NCBI GenBank assembly: GCA_963971405.1
Contig: OZ020487.1
Coordinates: 43,187,039 to 43,251,038, forward strand
Source of the DNA: Psococerastis gibbosa
Lineage: Eukaryota > Arthropoda > Insecta > Psocodea > Psocidae
Direction: 5' to 3'
Length of the DNA: 64,000 nt
Position 1 is the first letter of the stretch. The number at the start of each line of letters is the position of its first letter. Under the pieces are notes generated by a model. The model made no database searches, was not told where the DNA came from, and saw nothing but the letters and a program-made list of their open reading frames with translations. Shown here one piece after another: positions 47,601 through 53,600 of the stretch. The position numbers and the translations under genes are program-made.

Positions 47601-50600
47601 TACCTCCAGGAAACACCTCAGCGTCGAAAATATCTTCGTAACTGCGTTCAGAAGTTGACTTTTTGGCACCAACCCGTCACCAACACATTAGTTCCCATGC
47701 AAAATGGTCCGTGAATCACTAGCTATCAAATCGTCCCTGTGTACCTGGCCATACTGTTGCTATTTGGTGTTAGTGACGAGTGCGAGTATATTCAATACTA
47801 AATTCATCAAAATGTTGTCGAATACTTATTTACGGCAATAAGGGTTTCCCCCCTGTTTTCCCCTTTATTACAAGACAATCGGAGCAGGAAAAGCCGGATA
47901 AGTGGACAAAAGTCAAATATCTTTAGAAATATCGAACGTAGAGCTGTCCAAAATAGCACATTCCTAAGCAGAAATTCTTTTTCTTGGAGACTGCTGCTCT
48001 GAAAAGGAAAGTCGTGCTCTTGCCAAACCACTGTCTCAGGTTTTTCAACCAGGATGTTCTTCTGCCGGGAGCCCTCTGTTTTCCTATCTTCCTTAGTATT
48101 ATTACACGCTGAAGGCGATACTTCTCGTTCCTCATCACATACCCGAAGTATGTTAGTTTCAGTTTGTTAACCTTCCGCATCAACTCGGCTTCTGTATTCA
48201 ATCGCCTCAGGACCTCAGCAGTAGAGACACCAAGGGCGGATTTTACCTCCAATTTAGGGGGGGGGGGGGTCAGCGGGCTCGTTCAGTGGATTAAAACATT
48301 ATTATTTTTAATTCCCACTGTAAACCTATTGTTATATAGTGTAAGTTCATTTTATTTTGGGGGGGGGGGGTCCGGACCCTCTGACCCCCTCAAAAATCCG
48401 CCCTTGAGAGACACGATCTCTTCAGAATATGCGCAGCATTCGTCTGTATATCCACATTTCAAATGCACTGATTCTGTTCTCCATAGCTTGTCTCAAAGTC
48501 CATCCCTCCATACCATATAGAACAATTGGGAACAAATAACATTTCGCCATTGGCAATTGAATGCTCCTCTACTTTGTGATTTATGATTTGTGCCCACCTA
48601 TGACAGACACCGATCGGCCACAAATATTGAACTTGATTTGTGCAAAATAAAACTATTGGCGTCCAGAGGAAGTAGTTCAAAAACTGTGGCCTAGCGGTGT
48701 TGGTGGTAGCTTTATAGCATGTATCAAAATGTAGAAGGGTATTTCGTCTAAGAGATGCAACATTTTCGTTAGCTCTACAATGGATATTTCCCGTGAAATT
48801 CGACTTTGTACACACAAAAAAAAAATGCGTCGTGGAAGTGTCCGGTTTCTTTTTAATGATCTGTGGCTTGCTTGTATTGCAGGGCCTCCTGGTCTTTCGC
48901 AATTGGACCGGGAGAGACTGGAACGATTAGGCATCCCTTCTGGAGCCTCTGGAGGCCCGCCTGGCCCTGGAGGACCGTCCCAGCAACATCCTCACCCCTC
49001 CTCCGTGGCCGCCCTGGAAGCAGCTGAGCGCCTGGCTCTCGCCACCGACCCCATGGTCCGGCTACAGATGGCAGGTACGTAATATCTGTTGCACGAGGTT
49101 AACAGGGAGTCACTAATTTGAACCTTGCCCTTTCGGGCGTTAGTGATATTGTTTCCGCATGCATTTCGATCGTTGACCAACAGCTACGCGTCCTCGACGT
49201 CAACCCTATAAGGCTATAAGTGACAATGAACAAGCTCAGTCATATGCTTACTTTGATGAGCCCGGCTAATCGGACTCTCCCACCACCCCCGAAGGTCTCA
49301 TGAAATATACGTGCTTACTTTACTTTACTTTATCCCATGCCAGCTCTTGGCATCTCTGCCACTCGCCGACGAGCTCCCAGTGATGGCGCATGGGGTTTCT
49401 GTCCTGGTAGTTGGTGAGGGCTGCGCAATCCTGTAGGTGTAGACCGTCTATTCTCGCAGAGTTGCAACGGAGACAGGTGTACGGGTGTACAACCCCGATC
49501 CGGTGAAGGTGCGCTTGTAGGTAGTCGTGCCCAGTAGAGAGTCTGAATTTTGCGACTACATCAGCCCTCGGTGATCACGTGGTATGGGCTGGTTTGCGAG
49601 TTATTCCCGCTGTTTCCCGCAGCAAACATGTTGAATAGTTTTCTTGAGTTGTTTCTTTATTGCGGCTTCTATGGTGTTGTTGTCAGTGATACGTCATTAT
49701 TGGGTTGAGGTAATATTTATTTATATTTTATAGTCTCTACCATATTATAACTTAATTTATAATAGATAAGTTAAGTATCTACATAATAGTCTCCTTAAAA
49801 CAAAAATCTCATCAATTATTGATGCACAAATGACGGAATATTGACAAGTGGAATAGCCGCCCAAGAGAGTACCCTCTGAGAGAGCGTATGAATGTTCGTT
49901 TCCCATACAATACAATAGATGTTAGTTTGTATTCTAACTCCTGCATTTAGCAACCCTGTCAGCCTGGCGGAGGAGAGAGTAAGTCTAATAAGGACTTTCT
50001 GTTCTATTACTAAGCCAACCTAGCGGAGTTAGGGCTATAAAGCCCTCTCTTACACTCAACTAGGATGGCCCGGGACCGCCTGCTTTACATGCCCTCCGAA
50101 GCATGGCCAGAAAATGTAGCCAGTGTGGGACTCGAACCAACAGCCTTTCGGGTGAAAGTCAGAGTCTGTACCACTACTCTACATGTCTGTTAATTAACTT
50201 GAGGCACCCTAAAGGTAGACTCCTTCACGTCAGGGAGAAGGGGAGTTCACTGACAGGGTAGACCTCCTGATTGTAGTGGATTCGGTACCACATGGGGAAC
50301 ATAGTGAAGTCACACAGAGGTTACCAGGACTCGACACGCGCTTAGATTGACAGGAAGTCTGACGTCCCACCATGTACCCCTGCCATATAGATAAGATAAT
50401 TTAAAGATAATAGAGTCATAAATTAAATTAGAAGAAACACTCACTCTCTTCATTTTGATACGGTACCACTTGGGGAACATAGTGAAGTCACACGGAGGTT
50501 ACCAGGACTCGACACGCGCTTAGATTGACAGGAAGTCTGACATCCCACCATGTACCCCTGCCATATAGATAAGATAATTTAAAGATAATAGAGTCATAAA

Positions 50601-53600
50601 TTAAATTAGTAGAAACACTCACTCTCTTCATTTTGATACATAGTACTGGCGATCATCATGGCAGTTTGTACCTTGGAGACTGTTGCTCTAAAAAGGGGTC
50701 GTGCTCTTGCCAAACCTAGTATGCAGCCAACACTAACATCGTTTGGCCACATTTTTTAAATGCTCGAAAAAAAATGCAATATTAGGTTCGCGCTTTAAAA
50801 AACTGTTGCCAAATATGTCTAAGCGCCGGCTACATACTATGTATCAAAAATGTAGAGGAGTATTTCTTGTACTTCTACTCTCATTTATGGCTATTATGAT
50901 CGATATTTGAGGAGCTTGGTTACAAACGTGGCCAACCCCATTTTTTTCACAAAATGGGGTTTTGATCCGACCTTGCAGAAAAATGTAATGTCCACCTGCA
51001 CATTGCCAAGAAAGTGACAAAATCAGCCAGATTGCGCACAGAGGGTTAGCTATAAACATAATGCAATTTTCAACAGAAAATCCGCTCTCCTGAAAAATTC
51101 TACAACTTGGAGTTGGCCATGTTTGTAAACAGCCTCCTCATTTCATGTAAATTCGATGTTGTGCAAAAAACCACGTAGTGGGGTTCTTCAAGTTTCTCTG
51201 TACCAAGTTGGCTAACAAGTCAGAACTGAGGCTCCTCTTTAATTCGCACCAATCTTCCACCTTTACCACAGGCTAGTGAGTACGGATTTTGTGCAGTGAT
51301 GAGCATACCACCCCAGCAAAGTGGAGACTCGGGTTTGATTCCCATTTCCCTCCATTTTCCACTTCTACCTTTCTCTAATACTGAATACCCCTAATTTCGG
51401 ATTGCTTATGTCCCGCAACAGTTTCGCGCCTTTGTAGTTAGAGTACTGTCTAGATGTTGTAAGTACTGTTCGGTTGACATTTCAGGTATCAATCCAGAGT
51501 ACCACGCCCATACGCACGCGCACACGCATGCGCATTCCCACACGCATCTCCACCTCCACAGTCAGCAGGCCGCCCAGGCGCAACAGGAGGCTGCAGCGGC
51601 CGCCGCGGGCTTCCCCCTCCCAGGTATGGTTTTGAGTTTCTTATTCAATTCAGCGATGCATTCGCTTGCTAGGCAGCTTACCAGAATGCTGCTGCCTCCC
51701 TCTTTGGTTCGGTGGTAACTACTACTGCTACCAGGCCGTTCTTGCTAATAGCATGTCTTTAGGCACCCTTTATATATATGACGTCATCATCATCCCCCTG
51801 TTGTGACGCCATCAGTAAACCACCCCTTTAGAGACAGGCTGCATAACAATTCTTAGCTTAAAGGTAAAAAATTGTTACTATAAACTCCAATTTGTGTACA
51901 ATACTCGTAAGTCCAGCTATCCGCACTGATCTCATCAGCAAGATTTGCACAATGAGACAGAGATAACGGCTGTCTTCGGGCTTAATCATATACAGTGACC
52001 CGTTCCCGTACTTGGTTAAGTCAAGCTAACGGCTAATGGCCCGAAATACTTTCGGAAACAATACCAATAATATCCGAAAACAGGGCAAGTTTCCATGGGC
52101 TGCTCTACAAGCATGCCTGTGTATATTTAAAAAAAATAACACCCATCACTAATAATAATAACATAATAAGTTCTTGAATCATTGGTACGACAGAAGGAAC
52201 AATTATGTTATGGGCCACTGGTGGTTTGGGAATTTTGAGTTTTTGGTTGTTTCTTCCAATATCTTGCTTATTTGATACTAAATGTGTGTATGTTTATTTT
52301 ACGGGTATGTGTATGTTTGTTTATTTTATGGGTATGTTGCATAATATGTATTTTTGTTTATTTTATAGCGAAACCGTTGTTTATTTATTTTATTCTTTTA
52401 TATTTTATGAACTTAGTACTTAGTGTGAGCCCCATCTAAAACGGTACTGCTGTATATACTGTAATATTGTAACTGTAATTTGTGTTTTCGCTATTAAAAT
52501 ACATTTATTTATTTAGTTTTCAATCAGCGCTTTGTTTTGTTTAGCGTCTGCTCCGCCGGGGTATCCTAGGCAACCCCTTCTTCCTCCTCGAGAGATGGCT
52601 CTCGGGCTGCACCACCCAGCTGATCTACTGGGACGGCCTTACGCCGATCAATTGGCTCAACAGGTAATGTCACTTTCCATATTTTTTCCTTGGTCTTAAT
52701 AATTACTCTTTCCGAAGAGTGTTGAAGGTCTGTTTGTACTATGTTCAATAATTCTATTCCTCGAAGAATGAATTTAGAATTATTTTACGAACTTATGCTA
52801 GCCTGCTACTTTTATTCGCACTCCGAAGCCTACTTGTTCAATACCTTCGCCAAATAACTATTAACGGGTCATCACGCCTTGAGCCGTTCATTAATGGCAC
52901 TTGGCCCCTTGGCAGGTGGTTACGGGAGCAGGTCTGGCGTAAAACAAGCATGGGATAAACTTGTCAATCCGTGTTTACATTGGGCAAAATGTTTCCTTCT
53001 TATAAGCCTTGTGAAGCTTATCTTAAAATGAGACTACATTCATGTCAATACAAAAAAAACTGCAAGCTTTTCAAATATTTATTTTACGCCCTCCTGCCTG
53101 CTATAAACGGGCCCTGAAGTTAGTTAGTTAATTAATTAAAAAATGACGAGTATTAAATTTCGGGCTGTCATTTCCTACGAGACCCGGGAAGAAATGGACA
53201 GAAAACACCTTAGGCGGGGTTTCCATTGACCTCGCATTGCAGAATGCACATACGTTGACGTAGCAGCAGACATCATTAATAAGTCTTTAATGTCTGCTAC
53301 CACGTCGACGTCATGTACATTCTGCAATACGAGGTCAATGGAAACCCCGCCTTAGGACGTGCCCAGCTCTCGTCAATAGTAGAGGTTCACTAGATTATGT
53401 GTTGTATTGGGCTGCAAGAAAGCTGATGGTGGAAGCCCAATGCTATGGCGTTATTTAAAAAAATAAAAAACGGGAAATACACTCGTATGTAGGCCATTTA
53501 CTGGCGAGCATAATTTTAGAGATTGTTTATCTTTATTATCTTATCTGTTATATGTTTATCTTTATTTTTTTTCAGGCTGCCGCTCATGAGCAGCTACAGC

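Noticed and set aside
46660-47665. A CRISPR-like or regularly spaced repeat array
   Set aside because: The whole 240-bp unit repeats with no unique spacers, and the DNA is a eukaryotic intron.
48459-48902. A 147-codon minus-strand reading overlapping exon 20
   Set aside because: It is antisense to a strongly conserved host exon and partly inside a LINE.
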